In this document: positions 25,205 through 38,100 of the stretch, piece after piece
Layout of the letters: the number at the start of each line of letters is the position of its first letter
Numbering within the stretch: the first letter of the stretch is position 1
Source of the DNA: Apostichopus japonicus
Taxonomy: Eukaryota > Echinodermata > Holothuroidea > Aspidochirotida > Stichopodidae
Direction: 5' to 3'
NCBI RefSeq assembly: GCF_037975245.1
Contig: NC_092576.1
Coordinates: forward strand, 23,539,111 to 23,603,110
Length of the DNA stretch: 64,000 bases
Notes under the pieces: generated by a model
What the model was told of the DNA's origin: nothing
Database searches by the model: none
Seen by the model: only the letters and a program-made list of their open reading frames with translations
Position numbers and translations under genes: made by a program

Positions 25205-25593
25205 CAGTGGCGGAGCTAGGGGTATTGGTCGGGGGGGGGGGGCGAGAATGGTTTGTAGGGGTGCTTTCGACACTATCTAAGCGGAGCGCAACCACAGGTT
25301 GGCGCGGAGCGTACATAAATTGTTTGAGTAAAGATACTCTCTAGATCGCCGGAAATGACCCTTTCCGGGCCTTGCTAATTTGCAGATAAACGAAGAATAA
25401 ATAGGTGTCATCGCCAAATTACACCAACAAGATGTAACAAATGTCAATAGGTAGATGAGAGCGCAATAAAAAAAGTCAATGATAGCGAACAGGTAAAAAG
25501 TGGTAAAAAGCTGAAAAGGGCGCCAGCAGTCCATTTGAGTCCGACAGGGGGGGGGCATCCCCCCCCCTTGACTGTTTGGACGCTCCGCCACTG
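25205..25593. mobile_element. Non-autonomous hAT-type element (MITE), intact ends
   Basis: 389 bp. Terminal inverted repeats are CAGTGGCGGAGC at the left and GCTCCGCCACTG at the right. The flanks are a perfect 8-bp target duplication, GGATGCAC (25197-25204 and 25594-25601). An 8-bp duplication with CAG..CTG ends is typical of the hAT superfamily. There is no transposase inside. G-runs and C-runs near both ends make the interior partly self-complementary. Confidence 0.88.
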
Positions 25594-25817
25594 GGATGCA
25601 CGCAGAGTATGGTGAATTCGATCAGGGCTGTAAGGAGAGCAACATGAAGTGAAGCCAATTGTGAAATCGTTGATACGAGAAGAAGTTGAGGGCGATATAC
25701 AGAATCACTGAGTCTAGTCGGCTCTGTCGCTGGCTGAACAAGTCACTGACAACAATGAAATGTGTGTTAAAATGTCTGTCGCTGAACTACGGGAGTATAT
25801 AGCAGTGCCTTCCAAAT

Positions 25818-25823
25818 ATATAT

Positions 25824-25895
<72 letters not shown>

Positions 25896-25942
25896 GTATG
25901 TATATATATATATATAGATTTATATATATATACATACATATG

Positions 25943-25985
<43 letters not shown>

Positions 25986-25987
25986 TT
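25818..25987. repeat. (TA)n microsatellite with CATA/TGTA interruptions
   Basis: About 170 bases of TA dinucleotides broken by CATATGTATGTA and TTTATA phrases. Nothing is encoded. Confidence 0.95.
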
Positions 25988-26262
25988 ATGTTCACATTTT
26001 TAGCAGTTTGCCATCACCCTCAATCAATGGAGACTCATGTGGAAAAAGTAAACTTTTGACAAATTAGCAACAAATCGCGTGAAACCATAGCCTGCATGGT
26101 GATGTGAAACACAACACAATTCGAAACGTACGGGGTACCCAAGGTAATACTTAGTTAGTACCACTTTGCGCAAGCGTAGAATAATCGCCAGAGACGTCAT
26201 TGCTATATTCATGAACTGAGAGCATCTTTCTAGGGAAAGGATCGGAGTGGGGTGGGCCATGA

Positions 26263-26300
26263 CGTGGCGTGGCGTAGCGTGGCGTGGTGTGGCGTGGCGA
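26263..26300. repeat. (GGCGT)n short tandem repeat
   Basis: Seven or so copies of GGCGT/AGCGT/GGTGT between about 26263 and 26300. Confidence 0.85.
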
Positions 26301-27739
26301 CGATTGGATGCGAGAAAATGCTACATTTGATTTAGACGAAAACATGTTTTATAATTTGAATTGACCTTGAATGGTTTGTATGTTTGTTTTATTGTTTTGT
26401 TCACTGTTCTGTTTGTCTGTTAACTCTGTATAGCCTCATACAGAGACCTGTTTATCTTATATAATCTATGCAAATCACTGAATAGCAACAAAATGATGTC
26501 AAATTACTGCAATATCAAGCTAAATTCAAAATTGAATACTACGGAAAGAAGTACACGAGGTAGAGAAATATGCATGGGCATAGGAATCGGGTTATTTTAT
26601 AGGGATTATCCCCATTCATAAGCCCAGCCCCCACCCCCCCCCCACCAACACATAATTTGCCAAGAATAAACTAAAACATGACATTTTAGGAAAATGAAAA
26701 TCGCTTCGAGAGAAATACTTCAAATACTGCAGCTGCCTGGGGATCGTGCACTGTAGGTCTTTGACAAATTGGTGGCGCCCTACCGACTACGCTCCTCTCC
26801 CGATATGGTTATATTTAGTGTTGCATGATAATAATAATTAATTAACGTGTTATTCATCCAATACCATGCACAGTATATACAGGGTAGCAGGAAACGTGGG
26901 GAGGCCGGGAGAAAGTAGTTGTTATCCTTTTATCCACATCCATCCCTCCTCGACAATTAGACAAAAGAAGGCCGGGGGGGGGGGGGATACTTTTGAAAAT
27001 GAGCACTTTCATATGTAGAAAACTGGAACTGTTTGAACTTGCTGCAGCTTCCGGTGGCGGGGTGGAAGGGGGTTTCCCCTCAAGTCCCCATTAGGGCTTT
27101 TCACTTTTGTCGGTTCCTGCCCTTCATATTCGCCATTTTATACTAACGTACGCTCTCCTCTACATGGCTGTCATTCCCTAATTAATGGCTTTCACTCCAT
27201 TCATTTGGTAACATTTTTTAAGGTTGGTTCTTTATCTAAACGTGATGGATGGAAACAGACAATAGTGTCATGAATCATTCAGTAATTCGATACCCCTACC
27301 ACCCTTCACCCCTCCCCCACCCCCATCCCAACACACACACATTATACACACACATATTTTAATCGGGACGTACGATAACCCTTCTACATTGTCGGGTAGC
27401 TGATTCTGCACAATCTCCAAGTTTTTCGTGAAAGATTTAGTATAGAGATATAAGCACATGATGAAAAGATTACGAAACGAAGTTTCATCATTCGTCACGG
27501 AAAAATTGTATAAGTCTATACATATTATAATGCATGTCTGCGTCTCTATATATATACTGCGACATTAACTTTTCAGATTGATTTTTTTTGATGATTTTTC
27601 ATGATGTCGCCATAAAATTTAAATTTGAACCATCAAACAGGGCAAAGAAAGCTTCCAAACACGTGAGTTATACTGACAGCTGATTTTGGCGCTGTTCAAC
27701 AATAACATGTTTTGTATTGGCTGGGTTGACCACTTCAAC

Positions 27740-28310
27740 GTTTTTTTTTTTCTGAAATTGTTGAGTCGACATTTCATTGTAAAAAGTTTGACGTTTCATC
27801 TCCGAAATTTGACTTTATATCACGTGAAGTATATTTATTTAAAATTTATGATCTTTTCCTCGAAATATTAACGTTTTATCTCGAAATTCTGACGACTTTA
27901 ACTTGCAGTGTTAATTAACCTGTCATCTCGAAAATTTTGACATTTTACTCGGAAATTTCCTGCGTTTTATCACAGAACTCCCACGGTTCAGATGTTTACG
28001 ATACCTTGAATTGTTTGCATATCATCTCGACATATTGTGATGTTTTATTTTAAAGTTTTGACATTTGACCTGAGAATTTTAAATAGGCTAACAAACTTTT
28101 AATGTTTTATCTCGATAGCGACATTTTATTAAATAATTTTCGAGATTGTACCTCGTCATAGCCTATATATTATATGGAGTCAATTTATCGCTAAATTCCG
28201 ACGTTTTTCCGCAATATTTTAACAAATTAAATTGATCTTTTATCACGAACATTCAACATGGCATCTCAAAATTTTTAATTTTACAACATATGGATGTAAA
28301 ATTTCGATAT
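27740..28310 (+). repeat. Degenerate repeat field, core TTTATCTCGAAATTTTGAC
   Basis: At least twelve loose copies of a phrase of about 30-40 bases, such as GTTTCATCTCCGAAATTTGAC, GTTTTATCTCGAAATTCTGAC and CATCTCGAAAATTTTGACAT. They are spread evenly over about 570 bases and are too diverged for a fresh satellite. Confidence 0.6.
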
Positions 28311-29136
28311 TTCCTTGGCTTACGATATGAGAGTAAAAATCGGTCACTTGATGATTTTGTTCATGATCGGGTAAAGCAAACGACATGAGCCTATCAAAAC
28401 TGAATTTCTGCCTAACGTCAATCCTTTATTTTTGTTTGGTTGTTGAAGGAATACAAAGTATTGGAAAGTTCACAAGTTCAACCCAGTTTTACATCGTTTA
28501 TATCACGTTACAGGTTGGTTCCTTCAATGTCGTCTGCTACCATCATACCGTACTAAACGCACGACACTTCCAACTAACCCGCAACTTTCAGTTCGTATAT
28601 ATATATATAATGTTATCGTACTATACGAAAGGCCGACGTGTGGTTGTTATGGTGACGCAAGTATACAACTTCGAATGCCGCCTGCCCCTTTGGCAGCTTA
28701 CCCATTGTAGCTATCTTTAACCCTATTATGGTCTATAGAATCTGCTAAGAGAGGATTATCCATTCAGATTGGCATAACACAAGACGTTAAGTGGATTTTT
28801 TGGTAACAACAAGCAATCAGTACACGTTATATTCGATCAAGTATAAGGAATACTTTATTGTGTTGAAATCGGACGGTTTATTAAATATGGCATTAACTTC
28901 GCTGATTACTTCCAAGGAATTACCACTATTAATTTAGCGTCGTAAAAATTCCAAATGGGGTCAAATTCGCTGAATTAACTCTCATAGGACCGTGTAGACA
29001 CTGTCAACAAATATAGTTTATCTATTTCGTGGTGTGTGTTTGTGCAAACATTATAGGCCACGGATAGGCTCATTTAGCGTTGGAACTTCGACCCTAGCGA
29101 CGGAGTCACGCAGAAGGTTCAAAAGATTAAATAGGG

Positions 29137-29145
29137 CTTTATATA
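29137..29145 (+). promoter_or_regulatory. TATA-like box before the NWD-like gene
   Basis: TTTATATAAG lies about 50-60 bases before the proposed ATG at 29195, in the right place to start a transcript with a short 5' UTR. This is position-based; upstream non-coding exons are possible. Confidence 0.4.
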
Positions 29146-29194
29146 AGAAGAAGAAGAAAATAAATTGGAAAGAATAAATAACGAAAGAAGAAAG

Positions 29195-32100
29195 ATGCTA
29201 AAATGTGATGATAACGGTGAAGATTTTCAGCCGCAGATACGGTTGGAGTTTATGGAGCATGAAATGGATGATCTAACGGGAACGTCCCGGCGGGTTGGAA
29301 CGAGTAACACCTCGGACCGATTGGACGGTATAGATAAACGTTATCTATCCCAATCGTCTGTGGCGTTTTACGGAAGGAGTCATTCAGTTGATAGCAGAAG
29401 TGACAAGTCATGGCTAAACGCTCCAAGATCCCAGGTAAATTAGTTTGTCAAATATTTGCTGCATTGGTTCAGTATATACAAACAGTTGTTGATACCAGTT
29501 ACACGAACAGTCTTAATGTTTTACCGTGTTCGTATAGAGGTCCGTATGGCTACCTCTGATTTTTTAGTGGTTACTAAATTATACCCGTCAATTTAAAAAT
29601 GAAAAAAAAATGGTTATGCGGGATACAGCGGAAAAGCTTTGTGGATAGCGATATGGTCATCTATATATTGGTTATGATTTCCATAATTCTGAAAAACAGA
29701 AAGATTAATACTCAATAGTAACTGTCTTTTATATCCAAATTCTTAACTTACAACCCATCAGCAGAGGACATGTCGATGCAATTTTCTTGTAGGTTATACC
29801 GAATCCAAAAAATGTTTTTTTTTTACAAAGGGGAGGGTGATGCTAATATATCACATACCTATAGCCCGGTCCTCAATATACGAATGACTTTTGTATATAT
29901 GCATGTGAAGTACTTGGCAAGCACTTTAGCTTTTCTTGAAAACAGTCGTACAGAATATTTTACGTACTGGAGTTGAGGTTTCTTTTTTGAAGGCCTGCGG
30001 GAGGGTGAGGGCGGGTGGGGGGGGGGGCAGGGGAGCACAGTAGTCAGACCGTTCAGTATATATCCGTGCTGAAAATGTCACCTGTGGCAGCACGTCCAAA
30101 TGGAATCCACTATAACTGGAAATCTAGGGAGAGAGAGAGAGTGTGTGTGATGTCGGTGGGGGGGGGGGCATGTATGGCCTATCCCCCCTGGTTCCCCGTG
30201 CCGCGGGCATTGCGAGGGGCAATTGAGTCAGAAAATGAAGGAAAAACACAAAAGAATAAGAAGAACAAAGAACAGAGACAGGCCTTAAATGAGATGATTT
30301 TAATGTTACACAGTGTGGTCTATATATCGTCCATTGTGTCTTCCATTGTATGATATTTGTATCACTCGGGTTTATTAATATTAATAAATTAGCTACATTC
30401 CAATGCAGATTTTTGTTTTCGCGACAAATCGCCGAATTCTAGCACTTCTACCAATCTAGATTTTACCCAAATAATACATTTTCCAAAAAAAAAAAATTAA
30501 ATTGTAAACCGGTGGTTAGAAACCGACATGATTCGAAATTAGCATGCATGGGTTTATAAATTAAAGTAAGATGCCGGTCGGAATTAAGAATCAACCCATT
30601 TGGTTGTTCTGGTTGTTTCTTTAGTTCAAAAGATATCAGTTCCGACTTCAAGTTACTTTACCGCAGGGGACAGAAAGCTTCTAAAAAGTGTGTGTGTGTG
30701 GGTGGGGGGGGGGCATGTCAGAGGGGCACTTTCCCATTCCACAACCACCACTCGTTATGCTATAAACCGATACACATCGGTCTTATCACTTAAATATAGC
30801 CTATATGATGTGTTAGTATGCTATCAATACTATTATGGTCCACGTAACTCTATCAACCTACATCTGTACTTTTGTCCATCCATAATTTAGAACTTTCGGC
30901 AACAAAAAAATCCTACTGTGTTTATTCCTTGAACAAAAGTCTTTAGCAACCTCGGTTAAATCCTTAGCATGTACAGACTAAAAATAAATAATTAAAATAA
31001 AATATTATAATTTAACAAAGGCTTAAGATATCCAAAAGACAGTTCTTCATCAAAGGAGCACATTTTATTTACCAGTAGGGCACATTTGTTATTTTGAAGA
31101 AAAAATGGGGGCGGGGGGGGGGGCACGTGCCCCCAGTGCCCTGGGCTCCTACCCCCTGTTTTACAGCCCCTTGCGAGAAGTTAGCAAAACTTAGTAGTAG
31201 TAGTAAGTTGAGTCTCGTCTATCCGACATGCTCAGTGATTAACCTCCGCCACGTATCACGATCTTGCGCAAGGGTTATTGCTCTCTCGAAATTGTTAATG
31301 TTATAACGTCCTAAAATTGCGACTTTATTTTCCCAAGCAAGGTAGTCACGGGCCTTACTACTGGTTTAGCAGTATGTCTCAATGCTTCTCTTAAAGCAAC
31401 CTTCTAAAATAGCAAAACTTCTATGTGTTTATTTGAAACTATACTTGAAACTAAAAGAAGTTGGGTAACATTCAAATTTAAGAAAGACATAAAAAGGAAT
31501 CAACTGAAATTCTACCCATTTTAACGAGAAACAGTCAATTATCACTTCTTGAAAAAAAAACGAACCCAGCTGGGCTGAGCTTATAAACCGTTCCATTTTC
31601 AATTAATTAATTCACTCATCAAATTACTTTGTTATCGATAAATTGATAAGAATCGATACACACCAGTGCACGGAGACGATACAATATGATAACTCAATAG
31701 CTGCCAAGGTTAAATGTTGGGTATTTTATTCATATTTTATGGTAACCAAAGAAGTATACAAACTAATATAAATGACACGATTATATACATCATATAGGCT
31801 ACCGACGCACGGCGTAATTGAATCGCGAGCAGCGCTTCTGAGAATTCATCTCCACGACAAGCCTGAGCTCACTCCACTACACACAGACGACAAGTTGTTT
31901 TCGCCGGTGATACAAAATCCTTCGCGCCCTGTTGTGACAGTAAAAAATTCCTGTTACCACGGAGACGATGTCAAAAGTTCAAATGGCGATTTACGGTGAA
32001 GATCACGTACGAGCATAACATGATAATATAATGTGGTTGTAACATTGAAGATATTTTTTTTTCTTTACAAGTACATCGCACCTGTAGCTAATCAATCACG

Positions 32101-35100
32101 TGGGGACAGATTTAAAGCATTATTGAACAGAAAAGGTGTCATCACTTTAACCTATATATGTTAAAAACATATTTTTCTTAGTGTAATGGAGACACGGCCA
32201 ATCAGGTGGTGCCTGCTTGCGACATCCAATAATTATAAACAGAAACTCATCCAGGACAACGAGGAGATCGTATCGGTACAACCTGTCTCTGACAAGGGGA
32301 TGGGAGGTTGGGGGGGGGGGAGGGGTGTACAAGCCTGATCGAGCACCTGAAGATTGGGGGATATATAGAACAGAAACATTTATAGGGGAAGATAAATAAA
32401 GATGCAAAGTTGACAAGTATTTATTCAGAGTGGAAGAAGAAAAAATATAAAGGAAAGAAATAGGAAATGGAAGCTAACTACACTGTGGAAGGGGGAGGGG
32501 GAGGGGCTGGCTGCTCCAGCCCTGGGAAAAACCATCTTACCTGGAGTATATAACCATAATCTGATAATCTGATAATCAGTCAGTTATATTTACGGCGCTT
32601 AATTTAAGGGACCACAAATGTGGGAGAAAACCGCAAGGGCTTTTGTATTACAACTTTTACGTCGGGTGGCTTCCAATTCAACATTTTAACACAAATTTGG
32701 AATCTTTTCAAGTCTGAAAACCATTTCAGGTGGGAAAATCGTAGATTGCTCTTGAATGAAACACCCATGTTACTATAACCCGGCAGGGGATCGAACCCGC
32801 TTTTCAAGTTTGAAAATCATTTCAGGTGGGAAAACCGTAACTTGCTCTTGAATGAAAAACCCATCTTACTATAACCCGACAGGGGATCGAACCCGCTTTT
32901 CAAGTTTGAAAATCATTTCAGGTGGGAAAACCGTAGATTGCTCTTGAATGAAAACCCATCTGACTATGACCCGGCAGGGGATCGAACCCCCGAGTCCTCC
33001 CGACTGCCTCATTGCCGCAAATGCCATGGTCCGCCATGATTCAATTCGGCCGCAGCACTGGTATAAACCATGAAAACGGGGGGGGGGGGAGAAGAAGGGG
33101 GGAACACTATCCAGTGAACGGGCTGGTCAGCGAAACAAGCTACGGTGACTGACCACCGGCCTCTATATATTCTTTCTGGAGTGTAGCAGGAGTTTGAAAT
33201 AATGAGGGATTAGTAAAAATATGAGGATCGCGGGAAAGATGCCCATGAATAACGGACGGATATAATTGACTACTATATACTTGTATTTACTACTCGGTTT
33301 TTAAAGATATGACTTAATGGTAACACTTCATTCATATAGTCCAAGAATAATTACAAAAAAAGAAGCCTTAGTAATAATGGCGGGCCGATATGTATTTCAG
33401 AGAAGTATTTGTTTAGAGTAAAGGAACAATCATACGTATGTGAGTTCAAATTTACGAGGATGAGTACTGGTACAGGCAACTCCACGCTAGAACGAGAGTA
33501 GCGATCGAGTCGCTTTGAGTCTGATGTGAAGCATGTATAATTATCATATTTAAAGCATTCTTAATCTTTTATCATAGAGTTTAATTTGCGAACTTTTCAC
33601 TGGAAATTTGATGGTTTTATTAATATTGTTTGTAATTTACTATGTTTATGTAATGTTTACATGTAATGCGCCTTTTTAAGAATATATTTACATTACATTA
33701 CATAACATATTTAATATGAAACGCGGCTCTGCTATATCAAGATCTTAGATATTATTGGGTGGGTTGGAGGGGAATGGGGTGGGGGTGGGGGGGGGCTTGA
33801 CGGAATTGAGAGTACCGGGACTTTTCTATTGAGAAACCAATATAAACACGTTCATGTACATGAAAGTAAATTGACTTGTTAGAGAAGTTGAGGCCCGCAG
33901 TCAAACCATTCTGAGTAGTAGGCCTATACAGGGCATCAACAATTTTGAGGAGAAGCACAACAGGCATTTTGTACACATGATGGCCGGTGGTACAGTCTGA
34001 TGTAGGCTAGAGTAGTCTGTAAAGAGGGGCACGGACTACTAACCCCACCCCCTCCCCTCAATTGGCCTGTTAATTTGCATTTGAGTTTCAGCGTCTTATA
34101 GGTCGGAACCATGATGTATATATGACGCACCACACCTTCCGTATATATTATGACCACCAGATCCTTAAATCTTCCATATAGACGTAAAGTTGACAAATAT
34201 TCTCAAGCTATAACTACACTTGCTGCAGAGCATGTACAGCAAGTAAGTTATGTTATTTTGACTGTAATAAAAATCATATACATAGTAACGGATTGACATA
34301 GTCCACGAAAGCGACAACAAGTAGCCTATGGCCCTATTTCGATTTTTAGCATACTAAAACACACACATGACGGCAAGCTATAGAATTAACTAGCCCCAGG
34401 CTACTAATCTGGTAGATAGCTGAAACCAGAATGAACAAAACATATTGATTATAAAATCTTAGCTTGGATAAATTTACTCAGCCCTTTTCGTAACTGTCTA
34501 ATTGATTTTTGTTGTTGTTGGTAGTACCCCATTATTCATACAAGAATATGTTAGTATGTATTTATAGGCCTATAATGCAGTTAGCCAGAACTGTAATCAC
34601 TGTTACTTAACGATCGCTAAATAGTTCTGTAGGGGCTGATGAACTGGGACGTCATTTTCTGATCGTCTGACATGCATACCCTACCATATTAGCGTTGCCT
34701 GAAATATGAGTTGGCCCTTATACAAATGCGTTGCCAGAGGGGAGAGAATTTTTTTAAGACGAAACGTTTACTGTAAATATCGCACCGGTCGGTCATACGC
34801 GCTGTTGCAACTTACTCGATTTTCAGGCCTCCTTTTTTCCCCGCACTCACGAGTCCTATACACATAATATATACATATAGGCCCCCATACAATGGTGCGG
34901 CTCATATTGTGTAGTCATATACAAATTGGAAAGAAAAAACATCATGTTTTCAAAAGAAACAATTTTCTAATTGGTGTCCAAACAGTAGCTTAATTGTCTT
35001 GACGTAAACACTTATTTTATATAACCAACAACAAACAATTTCACAACGTTAGAAAATACACAAAAGATAGTACAGGTCTATTTTTAATTTTAGGGACTTT

Positions 35101-38100
35101 CCCTCCAAACAACGCATGCGCAAATGGCAAGTTACGGCAACTTTGGTACAGCAGCTGCCTGTGTGAGGCACAGAAAGTTATGCGAAAACGAAGCCTTACG
35201 TTAACAATGAGCTGCGTAGTAATCTTGGGCAGTATAGTGAACGTCATATTTGGTGCGTCTTTTCTTCCTTTCACCGTTAGCAAATTCACCGTTAGCAATA
35301 CTGAGTCTATATCTGCCACCGTCGTTTACGATTATATGTGGCTTTAGTTTAGGCTAGGCTATAGTAGTTTAGGCCTGACAACTTTAGGTAGCATGTATAC
35401 GTCATATAATTGCCTATTGACTTACACACTAAATCGTCAAAGTAATGTGGTCTCTAGTCTAACTACTGTACCTGTAGCAGTTCTCACTATCTCAACCCTA
35501 CCCATCACTGGACAGCTGACAAGTTGGCCGTTCTTAGAAATTTTCTGTATCATGACCATGAACATATTCGATATGAGTTTTCGTCATGTAAACAAGCCTC
35601 TTTACTCAGTACTACTACTACTAGTACTAGTAGTAACAATGTTGTTTGCTGCTCCTGGGAGGCCTAAAGTTGTCTAAATTGACTCACTTTTGGCACCACA
35701 GTTACATCCATTTGTTTATTCTGACATCTAAGCCCCCCCCCAAAAAAAAAGAAAAAAAGAACAGATTTTGTTTGTTCACATCTCAGAAAGTTGTTCTCCT
35801 GTTACTTTTCAGCGATTGTCCTGAGAACACTTGGGCAGACTGATATAGACTCTTTATGAAGTATGCTACCGTTAGGATAAACTGAACACACGCAGCCATC
35901 AATTTAGGCTACACTGATATAATAAGATGGTAGCCTAACCATGGAAGTATTACCAAAGTTAATAGGGCCTTAGCCATAAATCAACGTACTTGATGTCTGT
36001 ATGGATGAACATCCAGTAGCACACGTACAAACACATTGGTTATCAATTGTATGCCACTTGAGTGGGAAATGTACATTGTGAGTCGTTGCCTTTTGTATTT
36101 TGTCATATCAAACTTGATAAATTAGAATTACTTGTAGTTATACACCTGAAACTGTAGATATTGCATCGACTGATTGCATTATATACCGCCCTTAGTCGTG
36201 ATGTTTGCAAGAAAATAAGTTTCTAGAACGGCAATCCAAGACCCAGGAGGACTGCTCAACCTCATGACCCATCAGATTCCCTGCCTTCATATAATCATTG
36301 TTCAAATTGCACAAAAGTCTACCTTCTGCTTGGATGTTGCCAAGCTCCATAAACTGTCAATGAATTTTTCCAACATCTGGAAAGATCCCTCGACTTCTAT
36401 TCAAATTACAAAAAAATTACAAACAACAAATTCTATCTGGACCCATAATTTTGCGGACCATCATGCTAGAAGATATATTTGCCGAGATTTGTTTTCTAAA
36501 GTTCTGTTTCTTTCATTCCTCAATCCAGGTAGCTAGGCTCTCCTTGCCTCCCATGGTAGAGCATACTCACGGAGGGACCAATGGCAAGAAGTTTATGTCA
36601 GCATCCTATGCTGGACCTGATCTCAGAGGTCATGTAAGTTAATATATGCGAGAAATTGTGAGGTCATTTATTATTCATTTAAATTGATACATCATGCAAA
36701 TCAGCATACTGTAGCTATAGGCTACACACTTTCGCAAGGTGAGGTCGTTCCTTACACTAAATATTTGGTTCCTTGCAGTTGTCTAAATTTGTGGACGACA
36801 TTGAACTTCTGAAGGGACTATAAACGGAAGCAAAAATAAGCATCATCTAATTGGTACCAAAAAGTTGTCCTCACCATGTCATTATAACGTTGAAAAGATC
36901 TTGTAGTTGGGATGTGAAGTATCTTCTCACAGGTTAAGAATATCAGTTATGAAATGACAGTCGATTGAAGGCAATCAAAAGAAATGCTCAGAGTGTATAT
37001 CAAACTAATCCTTTTCTCTCAAGATTTTGTGATTTTGGTGAAGTTTAAAAAGACAACTAATTAAGGTGTATTTCTGCTCGTATCATTCTCCAGGATTTGC
37101 GATATTCCAGACGACGTTATCTACAGAATGTCAGCGCAGAGAACAGCAAGAGAGTTGTGTCCTTTCTTAGAGTAAGTATATAATGAAACAATGTGTTTTA
37201 AGAATGTGTATGAAGCTGGCAGCAAATTGCACGACTGAATACGTGACCCTTAGAGTAAACTTATATTGAAACAATTTGATTTATGAATGAGTTTAAAGCT
37301 GGCCGAAAATTGCCACACTGAATATTGAAACGATGTGTTTTATGAATGTGTTTAAAGCTGGCCACAAATTGCCACACTGAATGCGTGACCCTAAGACTAA
37401 CTATATTGAAACAATGTGTTTTATGAATGTGTTTTAAGCTGGTTGCAAATTGCCGGACTGAATGTGTGACCCTTAGAGTAAGTCTATTGAAACAAAGGGT
37501 TTTATGAATGTGTTTAAGGCTGGCAGCAAATTGCCGGACTGAAAGCGTGACTGACTCAAATCGATCATTCTGACCTAGTTCTTGACAGCTGTGAAGACCC
37601 ATATAGTCTTCCAACCGCTCACTACAGACAGAATCACTGATGAGCTGCACACAACGACTAAGCTTAAGCTCACTTAAATACAATTGTTACTTGTTTAGAT
37701 CAAACGCAAAATTGAAACAGTACAGTTGTAGTAGTGAACTACTGTACCACACAATGCAGACTGAACGATTGCTTCATAAAACGGACACATTCTTGATGGG
37801 ATAATTGTGAGTGCACACAAACAGTGCCATGTTGCATAACAACTATTTTATGTAACAACAGGTGAGATTGAAGGAAGGGTTGGGGATTGGGGGATAGGCA
37901 TTTATTTTGATGCGTTTTTTAGTGTTGAAACTGTTTCTTGTTGCAAAAACACTAATAATGATGTATTGTCACAATGGTAGTGTAAAAATTCACAGAAGGC
38001 TTTGCCATTTACTATAGAAAGGCCACAAGTGTTGTGGTTGCATGTTTAATTACCTGTAGGTTGTAAATTATTTGAACTTTAACATTCCTTATATATCTTA

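Noticed and set aside
28385-28720. 111-codon plus-strand open frame with a signal-peptide-like start
   Set aside because: Adjacent to a decayed repeat field and includes a TA-repeat stretch; no motif or neighbours support a secreted protein.
35041-35677. Possible small gene with a CpG-richer, NRF1-like site
   Set aside because: Open frames on both strands are short with no start context or family; only the motif is noted.
37261-37683. 140-codon minus-strand open frame
   Set aside because: Translation of the exon 3-edge tandem repeat.
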